DNA from: Camarhynchus parvulus
Taxonomy: Eukaryota > Chordata > Aves > Passeriformes > Thraupidae
Length of the DNA: 64,000 nucleotides
Direction of reading: 5' to 3'
Assembly: GCF_901933205.1 (NCBI RefSeq)
Contig: NC_044574.1
Coordinates: forward strand, 48,517,609 to 48,581,608
Both the position numbers and the translations under genes were made by a program. Below the pieces are notes generated by a model. The model was given only the letters and a program-made list of their open reading frames with translations, made no database searches and was not told the DNA's origin. This document shows positions 9,678-23,222 of this stretch, one piece after another (within the stretch, counting starts at the first letter, position 1; the number at the start of each line of letters is the position of its first letter).

Positions 9678-12600
9678 TCCTCTTAAATCCGCCTGGCCAA
9701 TTTAAAGCTTGTGGATATTTCTTCCCCCTCGGGGAAAGCTTATGTGAGGATTTTCTTTTTTAACAGTTCATTCCATGAAACCATTTTTTCCTCCTTGTTT
9801 GCTGTTAGAAAATGTTGGAGCTGAACATAAGGCTTTCATTGCAGGTCAGTGACTGAACTCTTGACCAAAGCATTTAACATTTGAGTGTCACTTTGGTAAG
9901 CACTGTCGTTTGGGAGGAGAAAAACAAGTTAATAAGGCTGTATTGTGTGAGCCCATGTGTGCCTACTACTGGAATAGGAATATTTTTATGTCTCCAGTGT
10001 CTGGGTTCTGTGTGGATGAATTTACAATCTTCCTTTTGTGGACAAATGTACTGAATTAATATTTTAGTGAGCATTGAGGTAATATCACAGTTAAGTCTAT
10101 ATTATCTAATTCCTGAATGTCTCTACTCCCTCAAAATGCAATAAATCATACTATGAATTTCAAATATATAAAGTTCTTGGCTTTTTTTTTTTTTTTGCAA
10201 GGATTGTCTTTTTGAGTTTTAATTTTTTTATTTATTTTCTGCACACTTTACTGGGAAGTGTGTTATTCCTGGGCACATGCTGTCTGAAGGAAAGATAGTT
10301 ATTTGCTATTTTGTATTTCTTCTTAGATTGCTATCAAGGGAACTAAGAAAGGATGTAGGCATATTGATAATGTCTCTCTTCAAGCTGTATTTGAGGTAAG
10401 GCAATTTTTTATCCTTATCTCTGAAATTAGACCATGAAGTAGATGCAGTATTTACTTTCATTATAGTTGCTGAGATTATCCTGTTGCTATTTGTTTTTCT
10501 CATTGATACTTTTATACTTGTCACAAAACTGTTCCTTCTCTATGTGAGACTTAAAATCCTGTATTTTTATTTCAACAATATCTACTACATATCTGCATGT
10601 TCCTATTAGCTTCTGTTCTCTGTATCAATGAAAGATCATTTTTTGTAATTGCTTTGGATTTGTCCTCTATGCTTATCACATTGTGTGGGAGTGAGTGGAT
10701 TTCTTGACCTGGGTGGGCAGTTCTTATGCAAACTTTGTAAAACTGAGTTTCAAATTGTTTCCACTGTGAATCACTTTCCTTGTAAAATAATTACTGTTAT
10801 GGTAATGTTTAACTTGACTAGGATTGTTTTCAAACATATACAATGTACTTTTTGTGTATCCTTTTTTAAGAGCAGTCCAAATAAAACAGTTATTCATATC
10901 AAGCTATTTACTTCCTTGTCTACTTAATGTTGCTTCTTACAGGAAGTATATAGCTTTAAAAGGTTGAATCATTATTTTTGAGCATCAGAATAGCTGAAAG
11001 GTGTCACTGCAACATTGTCCAATGCAACTGCATTGAAAATGGATTGTGTGGGAAACCACTATTGGTGAGTTATGATTAGTGCATGGGGAATTAGAAAATA
11101 CTACTTCTTGTTCATATTTCTTTTCAAGAAATTTAAGAGCTTGCCATTCAAGGGATGTTAATTTTTCTTTTCTGTATCAAGGTTGAAGTTTATATAATTC
11201 AAGATTTTTGCTCATGCTTTCTATAGTTTTCTCACTATTGAAATCAATCTATCTGAATATTTGGGGTGTGTCTTACAAGGGAAATCTGTATCTTTTAAGG
11301 CAGACATGCTGTACTGCATGCCCAGAAACACTTTTGATTTAGCAAAATGTTTTAAATCTGTCTTGCTTGGCTCCTCATATCTCTGAAGCTGTTTGCTGTT
11401 TGAATTCTACCTAGTGTTAGCTCCATTCAGAAGTGTCCTTTAACAGTTTGTCAAGAGGGTTTTTTTTACTTGGGATGGGGTAAGGAATTGTAGAGGGCAG
11501 AGTTACAAAATTACACTAAACTATTTTTCATTTTATAGAACAAAAATATTTACCACTGTAAACATTTACAATATTCAAATGAATAAATTAATTCTAAGAT
11601 GGTTTAAAACCCATTGAGGCTTAACTTTCTTTAATCAACATTACACCAAATCTTATTGTTTTCCATCATCTTATTTTTTGGAGTTAGAAATCCATATCCT
11701 GTCACAGTGCAAATACCCACTTTATGTCTGCAACCTGTTTTCTCTGTCAAAAAAAATCTTCTTTATTCCCTATTCTTAAAGTTATCTCAAGTTGAATGTT
11801 CTTTTAAAAACTTAAAATTAAGCAGTATAATAAACTAATGCAGTCTTTATAGAACATGTTTTCTGAATCTTTTTTCTGAAAAAAATAGATAAGATCTCTG
11901 ATTCACCATCCCTGGCAGAGGGTGTATTGGGTTGCCTCCCTTCCCTTCTGATCTCTGGTTTGTGACGTGGCCAGTACTGCTTTCCAAATCTTATTAGACT
12001 CCCACCATGATGTGTTGACATTTCTATGGACATTACTTTGCCAGAAAACATGAATGGGGAAGGAGGATAAGTGATGTGGGTGGCTTGGTGTGTTCTTTGG
12101 GATCTTTGGAGTTGATGCAATATCTTACTGTATTCCATCCTTCTTTCTTCCCAAGACTTACTGGAAGGTGTTCATTTTTTTCCATGATGTTTGTGGTGTC
12201 AGCTTTCTACCTAGTCAATGTAGCAGAGCTCATGGCTTGCTATATTTCACCTTGCATGCCCCAAACTGGGCTCCTGTTACCGGGTTAACTGAGTGCTTGT
12301 TTTCTTACCTGTGTCTTGCCAAGGAAAGGCTCGTTAGTCTAAACCATGTACTATCCAAGAGAGGTTAAGTGGAAATGCACTATGAACTTTTGTTTGTAAC
12401 AGTTAAAATCAGCAATGCACTTAGAAACATTTTCTAAAGATATGGACAAAAAACATAAGGCAAAAATGCTGAATCTATTTACACCTAGCTTCTATTTTCT
12501 TTCACCCTGTCCTGCTGACTTGATCCTCTTCTGACAAAATGTTTTTGGTTGCATGTAGCTTACCTTTCAGGTCACATCTCCTGGAGAAAGCCTGCTCACA

Positions 12601-13228
12601 AGCCTCCATCAGTTAGCTACCCTCTGGTGAGAGAAAGCTCTGTCACACTGCGTCTTTGTCCACACCAGCATACCTCAGGTCATTTTCTGATTCTTGAAGA
12701 AACTCTCATTTTTTATTCAGTTGCACTACAAAAGTTTTGACACAGTGCAGTATTAATCTTTCATCCTCAATTTGTGTGTACCCAGATAAGATGTCATCAT
12801 TGTCCTCAATGGTTTCCTTGTTAGAGACTCACAGATATCTTTATTAGTGTAGGTGTTACATTCTTATACTTGACTGGTTAGTCAAAATAGGAGTAAATGT
12901 CTTCCCCTCCCTTTGGGACTTAGTTTTCAGAAAAAATGTCTTCATGGTGAGCTGTATTCTCTACCAATGAGTAATTAACACATTCAATGTTGTGCAGAGC
13001 TCTGTCTTTCCTCTGACAAGAAACAGAAAGTTGATTGTCAGAAGATAGCAGAGAGCTGTGTGTTTTTTTGGTTTTGTTAAGGTACCTCAGTGTTAGAGCA
13101 GTTACAGTTCTGGATTCTGTTTCCAGGTTCATCAACAGGTTTATGTGTTTTAGGCTAAACTGTACTTTTTTAGCCCAGTTCCATGCCAATAGGAATGTTC
13201 TTAAAAGTACATTAGCATTGAACATTGT

Positions 13229-13300
13229 TTAAGGATCATCTAGTTCCAACCCCCCTGCCACAGGCAAGCACACTTTCCGCTAGATCAGGCTGCATTGCCT
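13229..13300 (-). mobile_element. CR1 3'-end fragment, reverse orientation
   Basis: 'aaggatcatctagttccaac' then 'ccccctgccacaggcaag' and 'ctagatcaggctgcattgcc' are the reverse complement of the CR1 segment just before its tail. Confidence 0.85.
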
Positions 13301-16300
13301 TGATAACAGAAAAATGTGACTGAGTCACTTGGACATGAGCATCATTCTCCTAAAGTAACAGAACAGTGATAGAAACTATACTGAAGTTAAATCCTCAGAA
13401 CTGCTTTTCCCTTTTTCCTCTCCATTATGTGTCTGACAGTGGTTTGGCAATTTACTGGCAAGAAGACATGGAACAATATGCACTCCAGCAACATTGGAAC
13501 AGTATGTAGATACCCCTGGGAATTGTTTCTACTGGAGATGGTTGGGCAGCAAGACGTTTCTGGCTTGCTATTTCTTAAAAGAATTTTTTTTTATAGCTGA
13601 GGCTATAAATAGTTGACAGTTCTTAGATTGAATAATCCCAGCTTCCTTTCCAGGATAAGAAACTGGATCAAGATTTTCAAAGCCAAAAGTCTACAGCCCA
13701 ATATATCTATTAATCACCTGCTCATAATATTGCTCAGATTTTGAGGCAATTCTCTTGTTGTTCCTGTTTTGTGTATAGTGAAAAGACTCACATGGAATCT
13801 TGCCACTGGGCCAGTGGCAAAACCAAAAGCTGGACTTACATGTCCTGCATTTAAGGTCAGATTTTTGCCTACTAGATTATCTTTTATTGTATAGCCATAT
13901 TTAGAAATCAGAATCAGTTAATTCAAACTAATTGAGTGATCTGTAACTCCATCTGGTTTACTACGAGATAATTTCTTTTGAAAGTTGGCTTAATAAAGAA
14001 TTACAGGCCAAAATGTTCAAATCACAGGAGTGATTGAATATCCAAAGGCCTCCCAGGCACATGCACCAAGGCAGAGAGCTTCAGAGAGTTTCATGTTACC
14101 CAGACCAGTACTGACAGTCAGTGGTTTGTGTTGCACTCACACCTTTTGCTGGGATGTGAATGGTGAAAGGTAAGGAGATGTTCTGTCACCTGTGCTGCCA
14201 TTCCTGCTACCAAGGTGGTACTTCAACTACATCTGGGAGGGCAGAATATTTCAGTCTTAAAAGTGGGATTTTAATACTTGTACAATTTTAAGATTTTCCC
14301 AGTATTTTCCCCTATGAATTTATTTAATAGAAGGTTGTTATGAAAGTCCTGGCCATGATCATAACAGAGTTAGACAGAGCTACATGTGCCAGGGATCAGT
14401 GGTAATCACTCAGTGAACCAAGTGGCTTCCAGTGTTGAAGGGTGCATTTTTATTTTTTAGCTTTTGTAGCCAGTCACCCAACCCCTGATAGGACAGTTAA
14501 ATTTCAGCTTGCTCAGACCAGAGTATGTCTATATTTGGGTTCTTTGATTCATGTATCCTACAACTGATATTTTCATTAACATTTACAATGTCCACGTATG
14601 TACCATCTTTCTTCACAGAGGGAAACTGAGTAGTATTGATTTTGAAAGAAGGAGAGCTTTACATCAAATAGTCTTTCCCATGTGTGCTTTTAATGTGGAG
14701 CCAGTATTTTAGAAAAGCATTCCTCTTCAGTTAGAATAGTCTGAAAGTAGAGGTAACAGTGTTGAAACACCCTTTGTAGAGGAAACTTTGTATTATTTTA
14801 TTTGTGAGAAGGTGTAGCCTTTAGATTTCAGGGAAGATATTTTAAATAAACTTTGGGAAATCTTATAAAAAGCTATTAGCAAAATATACAGTGGTGTGCA
14901 TAGTGAATCATGTTACCTGCACTGCTTTTTTCTCTTTTTTCATACTGTTATTAAGTAAAAAAACTGTCTGAAGGGAATATATAACACATCATAATGTTAC
15001 CTCTAATCCTAGCAAATTTAAACAGAAATATTTTAGATTAATGAATTTACTGTGAAAGTAGCGGTTGCTAGCTTAAAAATTGATACAGAGATTTGTTTGA
15101 GCCACAGGGATAGAAAACATGCCACTGACCTTTCAATTTACAGGATAGGTGATTTTATGAGATAAAAGTCAGTGGTGAAGTTTTCTGATGCTTAATTGAA
15201 CTATGTATATAAATTTATGAATTAATAAGCTACTCCAAAAATATAGCGGCTTTCTCTGAAAATTGTTCAGGAAATGAAAAGCACTTACATAATGTTAAAG
15301 GAATGAAAGGAAAATTTTTTAGCATTAGAGAAAGGAAAATAAAGCTTCACTCTAAAATCCTTAGGAACTAACTATACTAAGAAACTAGATCTTTGCAAAT
15401 GTAAGGTACCTGCAAAACTGTTTTGAGAGCACATCTCAGAATCCCTTAAAAGTGTTGTTATGAATTGGTGGCCCTAGTTTTCAGACGAGGACAAAAAAAT
15501 TTAGAATTCAGTGGGTATGGATGTTTGCATTTGTCCAGTGTGGTTTAGACTTCGTTTTTCCTCCTTGCTATTGGATCTGCCTTTTGCTATGACAGCCAGG
15601 TAGAAGAAGCTGAAGAAGGCTGCTGTTACACACCTTGTTTGCCAGCAATTCCAGGGAATGGCAGGAGACACAGAGCTATATGGGGCGCCTGCATGTGCTG
15701 CGTACTCCAGCTGCAGTAGTATGTGGGAAGCAGAGCACTTCAATTTCGCCAAAGCACCTCTTATACTGGAGTGCTGGTTCTTCCTGGTTAGCACAGGTGG
15801 GCAAGTGAGGAAGTGAGTCACATCCAAGGAAAATGTAAGCTTTTTTTAGAGATTTTACAGATGTATGTGACAGAATTTTTCCAGTAAATTCAGGGCCATA
15901 ATTTTCTTACTTTCTTTCAAGCAGTTCATCTGCTTGAGTTGGTGAAAACAGGCTCATCTGGTGGTAAAGCTTTTTGGTTTTCTTAGGGTACTTGTCCATT
16001 TCTCATACTCTGATTAGAATCTTTTGGGCTATTAACTACTACTAAGGTCAAAGCTTCAGAGCCCAAGTAAAAAAACTTCTCTGGCAGCTACTTAGTAATA
16101 TTGTAAACTTATTAAACATCAAGAGAAAAAGAGACACAAAGATGTGGATTAGATTTATGAATTAGGATTTAAAATAAAATCTCAAATTTGCCTCTTTCCT
16201 AGGAGAAAGGAGCTTGTAAAATGCATTTGAAAAGGCTTTGTATCTCAGTTCGAACCCTCTGGCATTTTACTGAAGTAATCTTCATTTGTTTTCTAACCTC

Positions 16301-17423
16301 CATCACTGATATCAAGGATTTTTCACTTGTTTAATATTGCACTATGATTTCACTTTCATGCAACTCCAGCATGCCCTTTATGTGGGTCACATATTCCTTG
16401 TCCTTCTCTATATTGGTCTAGGATTTCTAATTATTTCCATATTCATGGAGCTCAGTCACTACGCAGCCAATTGAAACAGGCAGGCTGCTCAATGTCTTTT
16501 CCACTCCAGGAGTAATTTAATCAGGGAGTGACTGCATTATTTTTTCAGAGAGCTGAACTGTGCATGCCAGGTGATCTGCAGAGGAGAAGAGCATCATTAT
16601 TAAAAGGCTCAGACGTTCCATGCCATTTGTGCTTCTGTGACTTGTAGTGCAGCTAACGGTACTGTCCTGATGTTTTTTCTCATATGCACGATACAAATGC
16701 AGTCAGTTAGAGGAGGTAGAAAAGAGGATGGATGTATCAGGGGACTGAATTTATGCTGCATGAGACTGAGTTTCAAAGATGTTGTATCCTGTGAGATCCT
16801 TCATTGCTGTTGTATTTTTTTTACAGAAGTGCTGGTACTCACAGAGCAGATTAAGTGTATTTCTTTAGTTTCCTTTTGAAGTTCCATCCTAGAGTTAAAA
16901 AATCTTACATGGAATTTTGATATTGGTACATTCCCACATAATATTTCAACTTTCATAAAGCGGCAAAGGAGAGATTTGGCTTTGGGGGAAAAGCCATCAG
17001 GGATCCATTATAATCTTCATCTGGGCTGATAATGTGCTCAAAAAACCAGAGGGAATAGGTAAGCCTTGGCTGTCACAGGTACCTTAGAACCATGAGGATT
17101 TCCTTCCACTGAGAAGAGCCAAATGGATGTGCCTTGCTATCAAAAGGAGTCCAAGGGAAGGGTAAGGTCTTTTCCAGAGTTACCAAGGAAAGAGAGAAGG
17201 TGTGGGTGAGGCAGATCACAGAGTGCTTGTGTCATAAATAGCTGTGCTGTGTCAATTTCTTGCTGCTAGGGACTGTTATTTAGATGAACATCGGGTACAG
17301 GTGACAACTACATTTTTCTTTGGAGTCCTTGGGCTGGAGTACAAGCTTGGGGGCATGATTTCATGATGGAAGAATGGCGCAGGTGAGGTGAGCATTGCCT
17401 TGGGAGTGCCACTGTAAAACTAT

Positions 17424-17467
17424 CCTGAGGTCCCATTTCAACCTGGTATTCTATGATTATATGATTG
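17424..17467 (+). mobile_element. CR1 3' terminus
   Basis: 'cctgaggtcccatttcaacc' is followed by 'tggtattctatgattatatg', the CR1 3' end with its tail repeat of the type ATTCTATGATT. Only the last few dozen bases are recognisable. Confidence 0.75.
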
Positions 17468-20400
17468 CTCAGTAAGAGTTTTCTGCTGCTTCTTTTAGGA
17501 GTTGTGTTTTCACTTTTATATTGTCTTTCAAAAAAATAGAAATTGAAAAAATTTATGGATTCAAATAATGAGAGTCAAATTGTGTCCACAGCTCCTCTCA
17601 GCTGAGTATGCACAATCATAAAGGTGATTGGTGATAAAATCATCTGACTCTTTAAGTCACAGAATCAGTCAGACTCTGTCTAACTGATACTTGAACCTTT
17701 ACAGTGGCATGTTAAAAGCTTTCATGTTGGTCTAGACTTCTTTAGTTTCTTGTTTCCTCACTGCAGCAGCCATGGGCATCTCCAGTCTGGGCACATTTTC
17801 CCCCTCCTATATGAAGTACATAGACATTTTCCAATTAATATTTATGATAACATACCTATGGAGAGGGAAAAACTCCCACCTTCTAGAGGTGATATTCTGA
17901 TCTACAGGTGAATTCTGATCTCTCACCTTGAGATTTTTGGAGGAGCAGTATTCAGCGTATTAATAGTGATGCTAACTCTTACACTGCTAGGGTTGAATCT
18001 GGATAGTCCAGTTCCAGATGCATTTCAGTTCAATATCTTGTTATGCTTCCTTGCAGTGAAGAGAAGAAGCCACAGCAAGTTACTTCATCTTAAGTATATA
18101 TCCACTTCTGTTTATTTTCATCATCTTATCTAAATGCATAATACAGTGGGCATCATCATTATTGTCTTTGCTACCTCTGGAAATATCAAGAGGAAGATAG
18201 GGAAATGACTTGCACAGGATCATCTTACCTTCAGGAAGGAGACTTGGCTTGCATATGCTGCTGTTACCTAGAAAGTGCAGTAGTGTTTAGGAAAGTTCTG
18301 ATGTGCTGCATGCTGGTCGCCTCAATGCATTGAGAGCTTTTGCACTTTCTTACAATGTTCTTTTGTTTTTACCCCATGGGCTTTCTTCAAGAGAGGACTT
18401 ATTTCCCTATGTGAAGGCTGTAGTGTACTTTTGCCTGCTGAATGGTACAACTTCTGAGCTGTTGGTCCTCAGCTTATGGTACACACTTAATACTAAACTT
18501 TTGGTCTTTCTTATCAAACTGATGTGTATGGTCAGTAGCAGTTCAAGGCAAACATTTGAGATCTCTTAGGACTGAAACAACAAAGCCAAGCCAAAAAACT
18601 GTTACCAGCGCTTTTTGTATTGCACAGGACAATTTCCATTCAGCTATATCTATTTTCTGGCTAAATATTTATTTGTTTTCCTTGGATATTACATCTTTTT
18701 CTTAATTTTGATCTCTTTTAAATTTTTTTATTCTCTTTCATCTTGCTGGTGTTCCAGATTAAAATGAATTCACTTGCATTCCTCAAGATTGTATCAAGGT
18801 AGAGGAGACGAATTTCTAAATTGCATTGTTGTTTTTCAGATCAGAAAGCAACTATGACATGAAAACTTATCAGTAGAGAAGATCTGTTGCAATTCACAGA
18901 GGAAAAAACAGCTGATGTCTTTGTGTTGTGATACATATGTCAAAATTAAGGCCTGAGTCTGCATTTGATTCTACATAAGCTGCAGCTAGAATTGGATTTT
19001 TGACAGTCTCCCAAGCTAAAACTGACATGGAGGTGCCTTTGTTTTCACATGTTCCAAAATAGCTGTTTTAAAATTAATCCAGAGAAGGCTGAGGTGATGC
19101 AGGAGGTAACACAGAAATGAAAAGCTTCTGTCTTGCCCAGTGTATTATTCATCAAGCCTAGGATACCAAACTGGGCTGCAGTATCACCTCTCTGATATAT
19201 TGACACTTATTGTCAATACTGCACTTCTGTGTTCTCATCTATTCAATAATCCTGTTTAATGCCCAGAAATGTCAATTTATACTGAAATTTGGTAGGTCCC
19301 AGTAATTTAATTTTTACTCCTACTGAGACAAGACAGCGATTGTATGTTGTTATTATGTTTCTGCCTTTTTGGTGCTTCATACTTTGTGTCCTCGTACCTG
19401 TCTCCAGAACACAGTCTCTTATGCTGAATATCTGCTTTTGTCCAGGTTTCCACCAAGTGGACAGCCTCCCTCTTAGGCTGGCCTAAATTGTGGTGTACTT
19501 ACCACAATAATTTTCATCTTTCCTCAGGTATTTCAGTATGTGCAGTCCTGGCAGCCTGGACTTGATGTCTCTTTCCAGGGTTCATTTGATTTCTCCTATT
19601 TTTTCCTCTGTCTCGATGTCTGATTAGTTTGACACAGTTCACATAACTGTATTGTGATGCTAACTGCATTATCTGTGAGTAATCCAAGACAGGCAGACTG
19701 ACATTTGATTTTCAGTGGAATAGTAACTGGGGAAGAGGTCTGGTTTGTCTTCACAAATATATTCACATACAACCTATATTGTCATACATTATTCGTGCAA
19801 GGATAGGCTGAAAAGCTTCTGAAAGATGGAAAATAATAATAAATTCCTATGAAGTAATGTTGGGGTGCTTGGCAAGCAGTGCAGATATGTGCCATGGCCC
19901 TGAACTTCCACATGGTAGAAGGAAACACAGTGAGGCTGACAGAGATCAAAGAAGTAACACTGATAGCCTATAAGGAACTGGCAAGATCCTCTTCAGTTTC
20001 TGCACAGGAATCTGGGTTCAAGCTTTTTAGGGATGTTTATTGTTCTCTGTCTCAGGAGCTCAGTTAGGAGTGCAGAGTGCTGAGCTGAGGTGTGCTTTTG
20101 GTCAGAGAGCAAGCGCAAATTTTTGCCAGAAATTTTCTCAGAAAATGATTATTCCATATGGCTTGTGGGAGATATCTAGGCTATGTTTTGACCTTATATT
20201 TCAGGCTCTGTTGCTGCTTACCATGGCAATGGGAACTGTGGGAAAATGCTGGTTGTAAATAAGCACTGATACCTCTGATTCAACTGCATCGCGGGACAGG
20301 TGACCAGGAGTGCCTGAAGTGCAGAGCTATGGGCCTGGGGAGGGAGGCAGACAGTCAAAAGTCTATGGGGAGGCAGAAAGCCAGATAAAGACACCTGCCT

Positions 20401-23183
20401 AGGGTCAGAGAGAAGGACTAAGCTTTCTAAGATGAAGATATGTGTCCTTTCTGATGCTTTCTTTTTTCCTGCCCTAGTTTACTAAGTTCCAGTAAACAAA
20501 TAAAATATGTTCTCTTTTTGATGTAGCTTGGCTGAGTCACTACATTTCATAAGAGTCAGAGGTGCCCAGAAAGTTTGTTGTAGCTGGATTCAGGCCTATT
20601 GGACTTGCTCAGATAAACAGACTTGGTGGAAAGAGGGGTGTTAAGGGCTTTCTAACCCAGCCTACCTTTGGGAAGAAAAAAAGCTGGTAGAGGCTGAACA
20701 GGGAAAATAAGAGAGCAAATTGAGTGAGGGTCCCTGTGCACTCATCACTCCTTCCTGGGGAGAGGTGTGGTTCTCGTCCAGCCCCTGTTGAGCTCCCTAA
20801 GGCTCTCCTGAAGTTCTCTGCAGATATGTACGTCTTGAACGTGTGAGGAGTTTTGTTGTTTTGTTGGGGATTTTTTCCCAAACACATTTCAGAATCCAGG
20901 CCAGCTGCTACAGCCTGCTTCCCTTCAGCAAAACTGCTTCAAACCATGCTGTGGCTCTTTGTAGCTGCAAACCCACTCACAGCCAATTTCCTCACTTTAC
21001 AAGGGTATTTTAGCAACATAGTAATTCTAAATGGTTCCACAAATGCCCTCATCTTTTGTCTCCATTTGTTTACTCCTCACTTCTTTCTTCCAAACATGTT
21101 TTTCCATCCCTTTAGCAAAACCAAGTGAGTCCATAGTGCTTCAACAAAGGTGTATCAATGGTGATGGAGGAGACTGGAGGAATGCTTGAAGACAGCACAA
21201 TCCACCATTTAACACAGTCCTTTCTGATTCCTAGGATGCAGGGTTCAGGTTTAAGCAGAGTGGTTTGTTTTCTCACAACCATATGGCTTCTTTGCGTGCA
21301 CGTGGTCTGAGCATTAAGCAGCAGCAATCTGAGCCTGCAAACAGCCTGATGCATTAGGAAATCTAGACTGTGCTGCTTGTTTACTTGGATTGTAAATGTC
21401 ATCTTGGCAAGTGATCTCCTGTCTTGCATACACAGTTTGTAAGTTGATTGCTGAGCTTAAATGGCATCAGCTGGGTAATGAATTTTAAGGTTTGTGTTTC
21501 TGTTCTTTAGTGACATGTGCACATGACATGAAGGTGCAAAGCACCTCAAGCTCCTTTCAGATGTTCAATCACAGTGTATGTACTGAGCTAATTAGAGGGA
21601 TTTGACATTTTGATATTGAATAGATTAACTAAGGACTAAAAAAATATTACTGTAATTTTCAATGAAGTCAGGGCATGGACTGGTCTAAGTAATGGCTCGG
21701 GTCAAATGACCTACTTGCAATGTTCATTAATACCAGTTACTACTGCTGTACTGATATTTTGGACTGGCAAAATGCTTTACAAAGAATCAGTATTGACTGG
21801 TATTCAGCAGATAATACTGTTCTATGCCTTGAAAAGAACATTTTTTCCCTTTAAAAATGAAACTAGAACTTCCACAATAAATCATTATGACCTTGGTAAT
21901 AATTCAGTTTTTCCATTTAGGTGATACATAGATGCTCTTTGCATTTTTTTTCTTTTTTAGTAAAATTTAGTAAATGAGACAAACCCAAAGTGTCCTGATC
22001 CCCAAGCACAATGGCATTCCAGAATAAAAGGGAAAATTGTTGAGAACATGCCCACTTAGAGGGGGGAAAATAGCAAAAGTTAACTAAATGTATCCAGCTA
22101 TAAGGCTTTAAAAATAATTTTCATGTTGTATCTGCACCTTTGAAATCTACCAAGGATGCATAAAATCAGATGTGTGAAAATGTTTACTTTCCATCACTAC
22201 AGCTGATTTGCTTTTAGTAGAAAATTACAATTTGTAAATTCTTTCTCATTTGATTCCTCAGTAGTTGCTGAAGTCAACGGTGTGACTTCCTCATGTTATC
22301 TGACAAGTATTAATAAAGTGTTGTGTCAGTGTTCCTGATTTTATGTTCCCTTGAATACAGAGTGTTTTGTCTCTGGTACAGGTAAGTGTGTCTTGACAGT
22401 TTTCAGTTACAGTAGAACTAGTACTACACATTACAAATGTTCCTCTTCTAGTATCATGTCATCATTACCTTAACTCCTTGTGGAACTTCCGTTTTTTCAA
22501 AGGAAAAAAAATTTAGTGACCATCCTAGTAATATCCTTCTTGTAAAATTTTGGTGTTGGTTACATGTTTCAGTATCTCTAATGAAATTCAAAGTTGAGCT
22601 CTACTTTCACAGTGAACCATCTCCTTTTAGCATCTCATTTCAAGTAGTCTGTGCACTGTTTTAGTTGTGTGAGAAACCTTATCTAGATACCTCATTGCCA
22701 CCCTGGTGAAAAAAACCAGTGTGTCCTTTAGAAAGCCTCCTCAGTGTTGCCAGGGATGGATGCAGTGTTTCCAGCTGAGATTGTCCAGGTGTTTCTTACA
22801 CCAAGAAATGGCCATTCTGGGGCCTTCAAAATCATGCACTTCTGGTGTAGAAAGTATTTAAACTGTACAACTGGGCTGTCTTCTGTGGGTGTGGTGGAAG
22901 CATTTTTTCATCATTTCGTGATTTTTTTTCTGGTCAGCTTTGCAGAATGAAATGGATCACACATGAGAACTGATTTGTCTAATGAGTATATCCTGCATCT
23001 TGCAGTATTGTGCTAAAGTGTGGGTTTGAGCTGAGGGATGGCTGTTTTGCCAGTGCTTTACAGCATGAGCAGTTGAAGTTTATTACTTCTCAGGCCATAA
23101 AATATGCTTCTAACAAATGCTCTATTGCATGAGCCTCTAGTGCAGTGTGTATTCAGAGAAAGGCTCTTAGATTGAGCTACTCT

Positions 23184-23222
23184 GGAAAAGGAGGCTGCCT
23201 AAAAGAAGCAGCCTCCTTTTCC
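23184..23222. repeat. Perfect inverted repeat, 15-bp arms
   Basis: The left arm GGAAAAGGAGGCTGC at 23184-23198 and the right arm GCAGCCTCCTTTTCC at 23208-23222 are exact reverse complements around a 9-nt spacer. Confidence 0.97.

Larger units (their letters stand above)
9675..23183. other. Intergenic or 5' non-coding region, middle part
   Basis: AT-rich sequence without a supportable gene. It holds only the two CR1 scraps listed separately (near 13229 and 17424) and short homopolymers such as the T-run near 10182. Faint resemblance to MIR-type SINE sequence near 18130-18250 and 19910-20030 is too weak to call. Confidence 0.5.

Noticed and set aside
18130..20030. Faint MIR-like stretches
   Set aside because: Only a few words match a SINE core, too little to call without an alignment.
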